Below the pieces are notes generated by a model. The model had not been told where the DNA came from. It worked only from the letters and a program-made list of their open reading frames with translations, and ran no database searches. 64,000 nt of DNA from contig JAEOAD010000982.1 in NCBI GenBank assembly GCA_036365145.1, positions 8,582,001 to 8,646,000 of the forward strand. The letters are read 5' to 3'. Position 1 is the first letter of the stretch; the number at the start of each line of letters is the position of its first letter. This DNA is from Orientallactaga sibirica (lineage: Eukaryota; Chordata; Mammalia; Rodentia; Dipodidae). The translations under genes were made by a program, and so were the position numbers. Positions 54,251 to 64,000 of this stretch are shown one piece after another.

Positions 54251-54963
54251 CCTTATTAAATACAGTTGCTGACATAAAGTAATCAAAGCTCCTTTTCTCA
54301 AGTTTACGTAACAAACGGAGCCTGCCTATCTGTTTTCCTAGTTCATTTGCTTAGGAAACAACTATGTGAGAAACAGTATTTGTCTCTTTTCTTACTCTTG
54401 CATTTTGGTAACTCTATATGATAATCGTTTTACCTTTTCCCTTCTGAAGTCTAAAATAATGTACCTGTCATTGTATTTGATCCTAACTGTAATACTTCAT
54501 TATCAGAACTCAAAATATTTTGCTCCACTTCCTTTAAACCTTTAGTCTTTGAAGGTGAGATTCATTCAAATCTCATTTTACTTTCTTGAAGATCTCATTT
54601 CTTTGTTCATTTTTTTAAATCAGCATGTTTTGAATGGCTTGTCAGCTCATGCTTAATGCATCCATTTCTTTGATTTTTCTCTCTGAGGAAGAAATTAATA
54701 CTTATAAATCATAAGGGAAAATGAAAGGATTCCAATATTTTAACCACCTGGCATTTCTATAGTCAACTGGGACTGATAATAAATTTTAGAGTAAAGTTTT
54801 GAAAGACTAAAACAGAATTTCACGTTCTGTGTATATTTGAAAAAAAAACCTTTAAGTGATTTTTTCAATCAAAATCTATGAAAGTAAATCCCAAACCCTT
54901 TGCTATTATTATGTTTAGTTAAATGAACACAACTTGAACTTAACCTAATCATTTGAATATGTA
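54251..54963. other. Unique AT-rich DNA, no gene seen
   Basis: Nothing recognised. Confidence 0.4.
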
Positions 54964-54979
54964 CAATGTAAATATTTCT

Positions 54980-55149
54980 TTTTTTTTTTTTTTTTTTTTT
55001 TTTTTGGTTTTCGAGGTAGGGTCTCACTCTGGTCCAGGCTGACCTGGAATTAACTTTGTAGTCTCAGGGTGGCCTCGAACTCTCGGCGATCCTCCTACCT
55101 CTGCCTCCCGAGTGCTGGGATTAAAGGCATGCGCCACCACGCCCGGCTT
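54980..55149 (-). mobile_element. B1 SINE with 16-bp TSD
   Basis: Reverse B1 with a T27 tract. The perfect duplication CAATGTAAATATTTCT lies at 54964-54979 and 55150-55165. Confidence 0.95.
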
Positions 55150-55165
55150 CAATGTAAATATTTCT

Positions 55166-55675
55166 GAATAAAAATTCTCTACTATGACAGAGCCTTGTTA
55201 TCCTATAAGACTACCCTACAATGTTTAACCAAAAAATACTAACCCACAGAGAAGTCACTAGTATGGAGCCAAAGGGCTCACCACTGAGGCCTCTTCTGAT
55301 TCAATATGTTGACTGGAAATGTAGAAAGCATTTATACTAATTCTCCAATTCTGTGCCTGATCTGATGCTGGGAGGACTCCTAGAAATTAAAGGGATGCAA
55401 GTTAAGCCAACTGGGAAACTGTGGTTATGGCTGCGCATGAGGCTTGAGGGTAGTCGAAGACCATCATTAGGGAATTGCCTACAAAAAAGGCCAAGTGAGA
55501 TGGGCTTTGATGAAAGGGTCCTTCATTGGGACAGATAGGGAGCAGATAGAAAGTACACATGAGTCCTGTGGGTTGTAGAAAACAGGAACTGGTACCGAGG
55601 GTGCAGCTAGAGAAGGATCTTGGGGAAGAAGAACATCTGGAGAATGCCTGGTAAGATTAGAAATTACGGTGAAAA
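55166..55675. other. Unique DNA, no gene seen
   Basis: Nothing recognised. Confidence 0.4.
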
Positions 55676-55868
55676 GGCTGGAGAGATGGCTCAGCAGTTA
55701 CGGCACTTGCTTGCAAGGTCTGATGGCCTGGATTCGATTCTCCAGCACCCACATAAGGCCAGATGCACAAAGTGGTGCATGCATCTGGAGTTCACTTGTA
55801 GAAGACCTGTCATGTCCATTCTCTCTCTCTCTCTCTCTGAAAATAAATAAATAAATAAAAATATTTTT
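55676..55868 (+). mobile_element. tRNA-derived SINE (short type)
   Basis: GGCTGGAGAGATGGCTCAGC head and (AAAT)n tail. AGAAATTAC occurs on both sides. Confidence 0.92.
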
Positions 55869-56027
55869 AAAAGAAATTACAAGGAAATATCAGATTGTTA
55901 TAGCCACATAGAACAAAGGGTCCAGGAGGTTGGTGATAGAAAGCCGCTCTGAAAGTCACCTTGGAGGCAGCCAGTTATCCTTAGATTGGAGCATTTGGAT
56001 GAAGCGGTTGTTAGTAGGAATGTATTT

Positions 56028-56236
56028 TTTTATATATATATATATTTATTTATTTATTTGAGACAGAGAGAGGGAGAGTGAGAATGGGCACACCAGAGCC
56101 TCTAGCCACTGCAAACAAACTCCAGATGCTTGCACCCCCTTGTGCGTCTGGCTTACGTGGGTCCTGGAGAATCAAACTGGGGTCCTTAGGCTTTGCAGGC
56201 ATGTACCTTAAGTGTTAAGCCATCTCTCCAGCCCAG
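56028..56236 (-). mobile_element. tRNA-derived SINE (short type)
   Basis: Reverse copy with TATATA and (TTTA) tail sequence; ends CCATCTCTCCAGCCC. Confidence 0.9.
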
Positions 56237-56439
56237 CAATGGAATTATTTTAATTCAGGCCTCTCTATATGTTGAAACATTGGAGTAAACATGTATTAAG
56301 AACAAATGTGAAACTCTGCCTTTCGGTCTAAAAGAATCAGTAGAAAAGAAAGAAAAGAAAAAGAGATGAGGGAGATCTGGTTTAAGGGCAGTACATGTAA
56401 AAGTCTAGAAGAATTTTTGTTGATTAAAAGTTCCAACCT

Positions 56440-56706
56440 GGGCTGGAGAGATGGCTTAGTGGTTAAGGCGCCTGCTTCCTAAGCCTAAGAACGCTGTCTC
56501 CAGGTCCCACGTTTAGCCAGATGCAAAGTGGCGCAAGGGCACAATGCAGCACTTGCCCACAAGGGGGCGCACACATCTGGATTTCGTTCACAGCAGCTGA
56601 GAGACTGCTGGCACACCCATCTCTGTTTCCCTCTCCCTCTCTGTCTGTCTCTCTCTGTGTCTCTCTCCAAAAATAAATAAAATAAAATAAAATAATTTTT
56701 TTTTTT
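56440..56706 (+). mobile_element. tRNA-derived SINE (long type)
   Basis: Long subtype with AAGTGGCGCAAGGGCACAATG and CACTTGCCCACAAGGGGGCG. Confidence 0.92.
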
Positions 56707-56718
56707 AAGTTCCAACTT

Positions 56719-56925
56719 AAGGGGCTGCAGGGATGGCTTAGCAGTTAATGCATTTGCCTGCAAGGCCAAAGGACCCAGGTTTGATTCCCCAGGACCCACG
56801 TTAGCCAGATGCACAAGGGGGCGCACACATCTGGAGTTCATTTGCAGTGGCTGGAGGCCCTGGCATGCCCATTCTCTCCCCACCCCTTTCTCTGTCAAAT
56901 AAATAAATAAAAATAAATTATTTTA
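56719..56925 (+). mobile_element. tRNA-derived SINE (short type)
   Basis: Short subtype (GGGGCTGCAGGGATGGCTTAG head) directly downstream of a long-type copy. Confidence 0.92.
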
Positions 56926-56930
56926 AAATA

Positions 56931-57005
56931 TATCTCAGTGGTAGAGTACTTGTTTAGCATGTTAAAAAAAAAACACACCTGGATTCAATGTCCACTATAA
57001 CAAAA
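56931..57005 (+). mobile_element. ID SINE, degenerate
   Basis: TATCTCAGTGGTAGAGTACTTG then TTTAGCATG and a later GGATTCAATGTCC. It is an ID-like element with an A-tract insertion. Confidence 0.55.
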
Positions 57006-57200
57006 TCTTCCAAATTAGCCAGCAGGGATACAAAGTTGCCCTCACACTCAGTGAGGCTTTCCTTGTGTGTCCCCGATATTCTACTCCAAGAGGCTTTTGA
57101 AGTAAAATTAGTTGGGAAAACACTGTATATTCTTTCCTCTCTTGGAGTTTTACAGTTATTTTTCTGTGGGTTAAAAGTTTAGAATACTGTAGTAAGTTTT

Positions 57201-57373
57201 TGTTTTGTTTTGTTTTTTTTCATTTTTCAGTTTTTCAAGGTAGGGTCTCACTCTAGCCCAGGCTGACTTGGAATTCACTATGTAGTCTCAGGGTGGCCTC
57301 GAACTCTTGGCGATCCTCCTACCTTTGCCTCCGGAATGCTGGGATTAAAGGCGTGCGCCACCATGCCCGGCTG
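57201..57373 (-). mobile_element. B1 SINE with imperfect TSD
   Basis: Reverse B1 flanked by TGTAGTAAGTTTTT and TGTAGTAACTTTTT. Confidence 0.93.
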
Positions 57374-57589
57374 TAGTAACTTTTTAATGGTTTTAATGAA
57401 TTCAGTTTGTTAATTGGGATAGTACAAGTTATGCTGCAATGACAAACACCTTAATCCTACATGTCCATCAGGGTCCTACTTACTTCCTTGTCATTAAGAG
57501 ATCCAAGCTGAAGGGGCAGTCAACCATGTATAGAACAATGAAGTCACTGTAGCAGATGACAAAGGGAACATGATGTGACAGAGTATGTA

Positions 57590-58260
57590 TTGTTCTTTTC
57601 CTTTACAGTGCTTAATTGATGTATAAATTGTATATATTCATGGGGTTTAGTGTAATACTTTGATATATTAATACATAGTATAATGTTCAAATCAGAGCAA
57701 CCATTTATTTCTTCAAACATTTATTTCCTTGTGGCAACAGCAGTCAGAATCCTTTCTCTTAAAATATATATAGTATATTATTGTTATTTATGGTCTACCT
57801 ACTATGAAATAGAATATTACAACTTATTTTTCTGAGATAATTTATTAGTATTCATTGACAGACTTTCCCCCATACCTTCTTATGCCCAATACGCTCACTA
57901 CATCTGGTTATGTAGTCGACAAATGAATCAGATTATGATCTTTCTGTTTCTGGCTTGTTTCACCTAAAAATAGTGATCTCCAGTCTCATCCATGTTACAA
58001 ATGACAGGATTTCATTCATTTTTTATGGTGGAATAGTATTCCATGGTGCATATGTGCTACATTTTTCTTCCATTCATCAGTTGATGAACACTGAAGTTGC
58101 TTCCAGTTCTTGGATATTGTGCATACTGCTGCAATCAATATGGGAGTGCAGATGTCTCTTTGATATACTGATTTCATTTCCTTCAGATATGCCCAGTGGT
58201 GGAATTGCTGGATTATGTGATAGTTTTATTTTTAATTTTTTGAGGATATGTTTGTTTCAT
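57590..58260 (-). mobile_element. L1 3' UTR fragment
   Basis: Minus-strand L1M-type 3' UTR: TGGTGGAATAGTATTCCATGG, TGGGAGTGCAGATGTCTCTTTG, ATACTGATTTCATTTCCTTC and GTGGTGGAATTGCTGGATTATG (on plus). Confidence 0.75.
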
Positions 58261-58751
58261 TATGTACAATCAGGGATATATAAGAATAGAAATTATAGTA
58301 TAATGAAATATGATACCCCTATTGCTGGACTTCAGTAATTTTCATCTGCAAATAATAAATATTTCAGTATGCATGTTTTAATAATGAAAATTCTGTTAAA
58401 GAATGACCACAATTGTTATGCCTTAACATATTAGCGTTCTGCACTCTTAAGGATGTCCAAGAATAGTGCAAGCTACTTCAGAAAGAATTGAAAGCCTACT
58501 TGATTGATGAATGCTGAGTCCTTGCTATGTGCCAGACTTGGATTTTGCATTGAATTCCACAGGTAAATTCTGGAATCTGATGTTCTAGTAAGCAGTCATT
58601 AGCCAGAAATGTGAGGTGAGTCCTACTTTCCCATAGAACTCCTCCAGGGCTGCCCATGCCCAAGAAAACTTGATTTGGTCAAGAGATTTGGAGAGGATTT
58701 CTGCTTTAACACTTGTACACTCTTATTGTGATGCGATTTTTACTTTTAGAA
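58261..58751. other. Unique DNA with a possible ancient repeat
   Basis: 58500-58615 (TTGATGAATGCTGAGTCCTTGCTATGTGCCAG-type start) resembles an ancient mammalian repeat but is not named here. Confidence 0.35.
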
Positions 58752-58786
58752 CTAATCTCTTTCTTTCTTTCTTTGTTTTCTTTTTT

Positions 58787-58829
<43 letters not shown>

Positions 58830-58977
58830 GTTTTTCGAGGTAGGGTCTCACTCTAGCTCAGGCTGACCTGGAATTCACTATGTAGTCTCAGGGTGGCCTT
58901 GAACTCACAGCGATCCTCCTACCTCTGCCTCCCTAGTGCTGGGATTAAAGGCATGCGCCACCACGCCCAGCTTCTTT
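58752..58977 (-). mobile_element. B1 SINE with long T tract
   Basis: T-rich tract 58770-58828 then a complete reverse B1 ending CCACGCCCAGC. Confidence 0.93.
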
Positions 58978-59140
58978 TTTGTTTTGTTTTGTTTTTTTCC
59001 AAGGTAAGGTCTCACTCTAGCCCAGGCTGACCTGGAATTTACTCTGTAGGCTAGGGTGGCCTCGAACTCTCAGTGATCCTGCTACCTTTGCCTCCTGAGC
59101 GCTGGGATTAAAGGAGTGCACCACCACGTTTGGCAAATTT
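58978..59140 (-). mobile_element. B1 SINE, second of a pair
   Basis: A second, slightly more diverged reverse B1 sits directly against the first. Confidence 0.9.
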
Positions 59141-59816
59141 CTTATTTTTTTAATCTCAAAATATATGAAAAGGTTTTCCTCTCATTTTTCTTTACAGGAA
59201 GTGAATTGGATTTCCCTCCCTTTTATGTACCTTGTTCCTTACATTTTCCAAACAGGCCACAAAGTGTAGGCCTCGGGGACAGCTTCTGGCCTATACACTG
59301 TCTTTGTGTGAATGAGAAAAAAGCATGCTCAGGCAAGGTGCAGGACTTAGTGTGCAGACCGCCAAGCTGGATTTCAGAGCCCCTTTTCTCCCTCAATCAG
59401 GCACTCACTCTTGGGTGGTAAACAATCTCTGTAGTGCTATGTGGCAGCCCTGTAGGTGATTATCTGATCAAAATGTTTCCCTGACTACTTTAGTTTGTGC
59501 GATTTACCCTGTCCCCACACCCAAGTGGTTCGGAAAACACTGAAATCCAAAGGAGACAAAGGACATGTGATTTATGACAGATATCTGCTACACATTTTTC
59601 AAAATCCAACAGTATGTGAGCAATAGTGAGATGGTAGTGTCATGAATATAAAGCATGGTATTTTATGAAGGTCCTGATTCTACTGACAAACCACTCTATG
59701 AGTTATTTCATAAAAGTATGCTATGCCTGTGTCATTCTGATACATTTCTAAAAAGTGATACATCGACAGTAAATCCAAGGTTTATAAATTCACTTCCCAT
59801 CAAGAAGTATATGTCA
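59141..59816. other. Unique DNA, no gene seen
   Basis: A 101-codon frame at 59116-59421 starts in the B1 and has no recognised domain. Confidence 0.4.
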
Positions 59817-60032
59817 GGGCTGGAGAGATGGCTTAGTGGTTAAGGCACTTGCCTGCAAAGCCAAAGGACCCAGGTTCAATTCCCTGGGACCCATGTAAGC
59901 CAGATGTACAAGGGGGAGCATGCATCTGGAGTTCGTATGCAGTGGCTAGAGGCCCTGGCACGCCCACTCTCTCTCTCTTTATATTTTTCTCTCTCTCTCT
60001 CAAATAAATAAATAAAAATATTAAAAAAAAAA
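59817..60032 (+). mobile_element. tRNA-derived SINE (short type)
   Basis: GGGCTGGAGAGATGGCTTAG head and (AAAT)n tail. AAGAAGTA occurs on both sides. Confidence 0.92.
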
Positions 60033-60619
60033 GAAGTACATATCATTATAGCATTTGTTGTCATGGAAGTAGTTGGGGTTTTTTTGGTCATATGGAAGAA
60101 CCTAAGTGGGTTTAAAATATTAAGTATGTTTCACTTGTTATGTCCCCATTTTTTCCAAATGAGAGAAAAACACACTAAAGGAATAAAAAAATCCTAAAAT
60201 AGGTTGGAATATCCCATTTCTAATTTGAAATAGCTAGTCACTTCACCCCTCAAACAAATAGACAAAAACTTAGAAATTTTATGGATGCAAAGGCCTAATT
60301 GAAGCTCTGGACTTCTCTTACCTTGGTATGGGAAGCTGAAGGAGTGATTCATGCTCCTTGCACTACACAGACATGGGCAATTTAGTGCTATGCTGTCCAA
60401 CAGAGCAGTCGCTAGCCATGTGTGGCTACTGAGCACATAAAATGTGGCTCATCCAAACTCAGATGTGCAAACTTGATTTCAAAGACTTAGTATGAGCAAA
60501 GAGTGTAAAATATTATAAGAATTTATTAATATTAATTGTACATTGAATTGATGATGTTTTAGATTTATGCAGTTGAACAGATTATGATGGTATTAAGATG
60601 AACTTCATTTGTCCCTTTT
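60033..60619. other. Unique DNA, no gene seen
   Basis: Nothing recognised. Confidence 0.4.
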
Positions 60620-60623
60620 TACT

Positions 60624-60765
60624 TTTTTTTTTTTTTTTTTTTTGGTGGCAGGATCTTACCAGGTTGATTTCCATAGCCCAGGCTTGCCTCCAACTCATAG
60701 CCACCCTCCTACCTCAGCCTTCTGAGTGCTGGCATTAAAGGCATGTGCTACCACACTCAGTGTCC
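60624..60765 (-). mobile_element. Old B1 SINE
   Basis: T tract then a diverged reverse B1 (CATAGCCCAGGCTTGCCTCC, CTGAGTGCTGGCATTAAAGG). Confidence 0.8.
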
Positions 60766-62264
60766 TTTTTACTTTTCAGAACATGGGTGCTAGGACATTT
60801 TAAATGACATACACGGCTTGCATTTTATTTTTCGGTGCATTTTATTTTTCGGACAGTGCTGATTTACGTATAAGTAGTGTCAGAATAATACTGAAATGTT
60901 TGGCCAATTTGAGACAACCCAAACCCCTCCATTCTTATGAGGGTTTCATCTGCTTGGCAGCCGGTTGGGTTGCTGGTGTCATGTTCTTAATAGACACACA
61001 ATCAAAGAGAAAGGTGCTCTGGAGATAGGGTGGGGTGGAGGCACATGGTTGCAGGAACACTAAATGAATTCAGGGAAATTTCAGTACTTACTGTTAGTGC
61101 CTTGATCCTCTCTCAGGGTGGCACAATTGCCCCGATGTGCTCTTTCTGTCTCTTTGGAGCATATCAAACTATTTCAGTCATTGAATTATTTGGAAGAATT
61201 ACGAGACCATTTTATCCTCCCATGGTAAGATCTGCCATGTGCATATGAATATTTTATTTCATATGGAAATTTTGGGCAGAAAAAGAATTTAAATGGAATG
61301 AATTTGGAAAAGCTGGCAAGCTTTTGGCAGTCGTGGTCAACATATTTCCTTGCAAATCCATTTTCCTTTGTACACACTTTCTTTTTTCTTTGTCACGAAA
61401 CTCCCTCTTCCTTCCATCTACTGAGGGCAGAAAATGTGCCTCTAGAAAATACCTTAGATCATATCTTAGATCATATTTTGGAGGACACAGACCTAATAGA
61501 GAGGAATAATGTACAATATCTTGGGCAGTAATTTGTGACTTATAAAGGTAAAGCTTTTTCGTTTTACAAGAAAAAAAAATGGCGTCTGTGTTAATGTTCG
61601 ACACAGATAGCAAAAGTCTTTCAGGAAGACCCCGTTGTCAACTCCTCAGCAACTGGTAATGACTCTTGTCTTGCACACTACACATTTCTGTGGCCACGCA
61701 GTAGTGTTTCAGCTTCTTTCAGTATCTCATAAAAATCACAGCCGATAAACTCCACTCGGCACCTGAAGGAAGGATGCTTGCTGCTGACTGTAATATACTG
61801 GGCTCTGAAGCACTTCAAAGGCACGGAGGCTCCTTCTGTCTACCTTGTCCCAGTTTCTATCCCTGGGTGAAGATTAACCATGTGTGCTCTGGGAAAATCT
61901 GTTCTGAGTTTGCTGTCAAGTGTCTCGTATCCCTTTAAATCAGCTGTTCCATTTGACAGCCCACTAACACGGTCTCCGTTTGCAGAAAGGAAAGGTTAAT
62001 ATTCCTGGCTTACATTTGATGCTTTTGTTTCATCGTGTCCTCTCTTACCGACCTCATGCTTCCCATTTGTTCTTTATAGAAGATGAAACATGCATGTCCA
62101 TGAGAGAAGCCTGATGATTTTGAAGTTTAATGACAAGTCAAAACTAAAACTGAGATTTACTGAGTGTCTGTTCTTGCACTTGAAAATAGTATGTTTTTAG
62201 CTAATGTTGAGTGTCAGATTCATAGTCACCAGGTAACATGACATAAATTTTTATGGTCTTTCAT
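60766..62264. other. Unique DNA, no gene seen
   Basis: About 1.5 kb without young repeats. ORFs of 60-119 codons lie on both strands at 61186-61613 and overlap one another, so they are probably chance. A small direct repeat (ATCATATCTTAG / ATCATATTTTGG) lies at about 61458-61482. Confidence 0.4.
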
Positions 62265-62491
62265 CTGAATTTTTTTATGAGAGAGGGAGAGAGAGAGGAG
62301 AGAATTGGCACACCAGGGCCTCCAGCCACTGCAATTGAACTCCAGACGTGTGCATCATCTTGTGTGCATTTGTGACCTTGTGTGCTGGTGTCACCTTGTG
62401 CATCTGGCTTACGTGGGACCTGGAGAGTGGAACATGGGTCCTTGGGCTTTGCAGGCAAGTGCCTTAACCACTAAGCCATCTCTCCAACCTT
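62265..62491 (-). mobile_element. tRNA-derived SINE (long-type features)
   Basis: Reverse copy with GTGCATTTGTGACCTTGTGTG insert; ends CCATCTCTCCAACCT. Confidence 0.9.
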
Positions 62492-63330
62492 TATCTGAAT
62501 TTTTTCCTATGTCCACAGCCTTCTTTTCTGAATCTTTCCTTGTTGCCATACCTTTACATTGAAACCTCTAACGTTAGGTTCTTAAAAAACAGCTTGTGAA
62601 ATCTGCAGGCTTTTTTTTTTTTTCAAAGAAAAGAAGCAATTTTAAGGCATTAGTTTATTCTTTTACCACACCTCCAAAATGTGCAGAATATCACTGAATT
62701 CTGACAAAGTGCAATATTTACTGACATGGTAAAATTAGATAAAAAACAATGCTATCATAGATATCCTAGTGTGCGGCTAGTTTCATTTAATGATTTATGG
62801 CTAAACTTTCTCCTGAGGTTTTAACCACGTATGTTATCACTCCCACGAGAAGACGTATTTCTGAAGCTTGCTCTCTCACATGCTGTCAAAGAAACAAACA
62901 AACATATGCCTTATGAGAATATGTCCAGTAAAACTTCAGCTTTTCTTTTTAAAGGTGAAAAGTACCTCTCAATCATCTCTAATGAGCTTTTCACAGTAAA
63001 TTTGTGAAAATCTCAACCCTCCATATCTACTGAATCACTTTTATTCTTCACATGCTCACATGGCTGAAATCAGTGTGAATCTGGTCAGTGGCCCTTCACT
63101 TTCAGCTAAGTGGTGGTATTGTCTGATTACATGCGAACTTGAGTTGAAGGCCTGTGGGTAAAACTTCAGGAAATCAATAAAAGACATGCAGAATGGACAT
63201 CAAAAGCTTGGAGAAAAGTCCCAGAGGCCACAGTCTCATCAACTCATGATATGGAGGATCATGCTATGTGGAAAGAAACAAGGATGCCTCCTTTCAAGCT
63301 GAATGAATTCAGAAGCCTCAGGTTTGAATA
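62492..63330. other. Unique DNA, no gene seen
   Basis: Nothing recognised. Confidence 0.4.
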
Positions 63331-63677
63331 TTGTGTGTGTGTTTGTATGCGCACACACGTGTGCACCGTGCTCACACATGTGCATTCGCATGTGCTCACC
63401 CACGTGCCATGGTGAATGTGTGGCGGTCAGAGAACACCTCAGGTGTTGGTTCTGGCCTTTCCTTATATTTGAGGCCATGTGTCTCCTTGTTTGCCACTGT
63501 GTTTGCCAGGCTATCTGGCCCCCAAGCCTCTTACAGTTTCTGCTCCCTCCATGCCCATAGGTTTGCTGTGACTACAAATGCCCTTCACATCATCTGTCCT
63601 TATGTGGGTGCTGGGGATTTGAATGAAAGCACTCATGTCTGTGCAGCAAACTACCCACTGAGCAATCTCCCAGCCCA
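63331..63677 (-). mobile_element. B4 SINE, degenerate
   Basis: Reverse B4 with a CA/TG-rich start, GTGAATGTGTGGCGGTCAGAG, TATGTGGGTGCTGGGGATTTG and CCACTGAGCAATCTCCCAGCCC. Confidence 0.6.
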
Positions 63678-63685
63678 GGTTTGAA

Positions 63686-63897
63686 CATTTTAAGAAAATA
63701 TTTTATTTTTATTTATTTATGTGAGAGAGAAGGGGGAGAGAGAAAGAGACAGATAGAGAGAGAATGGGCACATCAGGGCCTCCAGCCACTGTAAATGACC
63801 ACCAGATTCATGTGCCACCTTGTGCATATGGCTTACATGGGTCCTGAGGAGTTGAACCTGGGTCCTTTGGTTTTGCTAAGCCAACCCTCTAGCCCCA
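63686..63897 (-). mobile_element. tRNA-derived SINE (short type)
   Basis: Reverse copy; (TTTA) tail, GA-rich stretch, ends AACCCTCTAGCCCC. Confidence 0.88.
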
Positions 63898-63906
63898 GGT
63901 TTGAAC

Positions 63907-64000
63907 TTTTTTTTTTGGAGAGTGACACAGAGAGAGACAGAGAGAGAGGGAGAGGAAGAAAGATACAGATGGGCGCGCCAGCAGCCTCTCAGCTGCTGTG
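63907..64000 (-). mobile_element. tRNA-derived SINE (long type), cut by window end
   Basis: The T tract, (GA)-rich stretch and GGGCGCGCCAGCAGCCTCTC match the long subtype seen at 42060-42347. The rest lies outside the window. Confidence 0.85.

Overview
The window is nuclear DNA from a rodent, and most likely a jerboa-type (dipodoid) rodent. Two SINE families dominate. One is a 7SL-derived B1, about 150 bp, with the GCCGGGCGTGGTGGCGCACGCC head. The other is a tRNA-derived B2-superfamily SINE, about 190-270 bp, with the GGCTGGAGAGATGGCTTAG head, a (CT)n/(GA)n stretch and an (AAAT)n tail. B4 and ID-type elements and rodent MaLR/ERVL LTRs are also present. The genus is inferred from repeat style and was not tested. 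I found no convincing exon of a host protein-coding gene, no tRNA or rRNA gene and no CpG-island promoter. The window reads as intergenic or intronic DNA, and nearly all of its long ORFs lie inside repeats.

Layout: 1-7 kb holds fragments of L1 (ORF2 endonuclease, ORF1 C-terminus, then ORF2 RT to 3' UTR), a B4 element split by a 451-bp solo LTR with a perfect 6-bp target duplication, and many SINEs. 7-31 kb is mostly unique or ancient DNA (several MIR pieces, old L1 pieces) with scattered SINEs, microsatellites and two MaLR solo LTRs. 31.6-35.7 kb is one MaLR provirus on the minus strand whose interior carries a nearly identical 1.64-kb direct tandem duplication. It is followed by a small chimeric retrocopy with a 13-bp target duplication (35.9-36.2 kb) and an ERVL/MLT2-like solo LTR with a perfect 5-bp duplication (36.3-36.7 kb). 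37-45.7 kb is SINE-rich and unique DNA.

The main feature is a complete class II (ERVK/betaretrovirus-like) endogenous provirus on the minus strand at 45,748-52,378. It has two LTRs of about 371 bp with roughly 2% mutual divergence, a perfect 6-bp target duplication (actctg), a lysine-tRNA-type primer binding site, gag, pro and pol, a polypurine tract and no env. Gag and pol are broken by frameshifts and at least one stop, and the protease active site is altered, so this copy is defective. The gag-pro junction still keeps a canonical slippery heptamer followed by a well-formed H-type pseudoknot. Two tandem arrays occupy the place where env would be.

52.4-64 kb is again unique DNA with SINEs, an L1 ORF2 piece, an L1 3' UTR piece, ID elements and a B4. 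I see no novel multi-gene system. The items most worth checking are the provirus details, the tandemly duplicated MaLR interior and the chimeric retrocopy.
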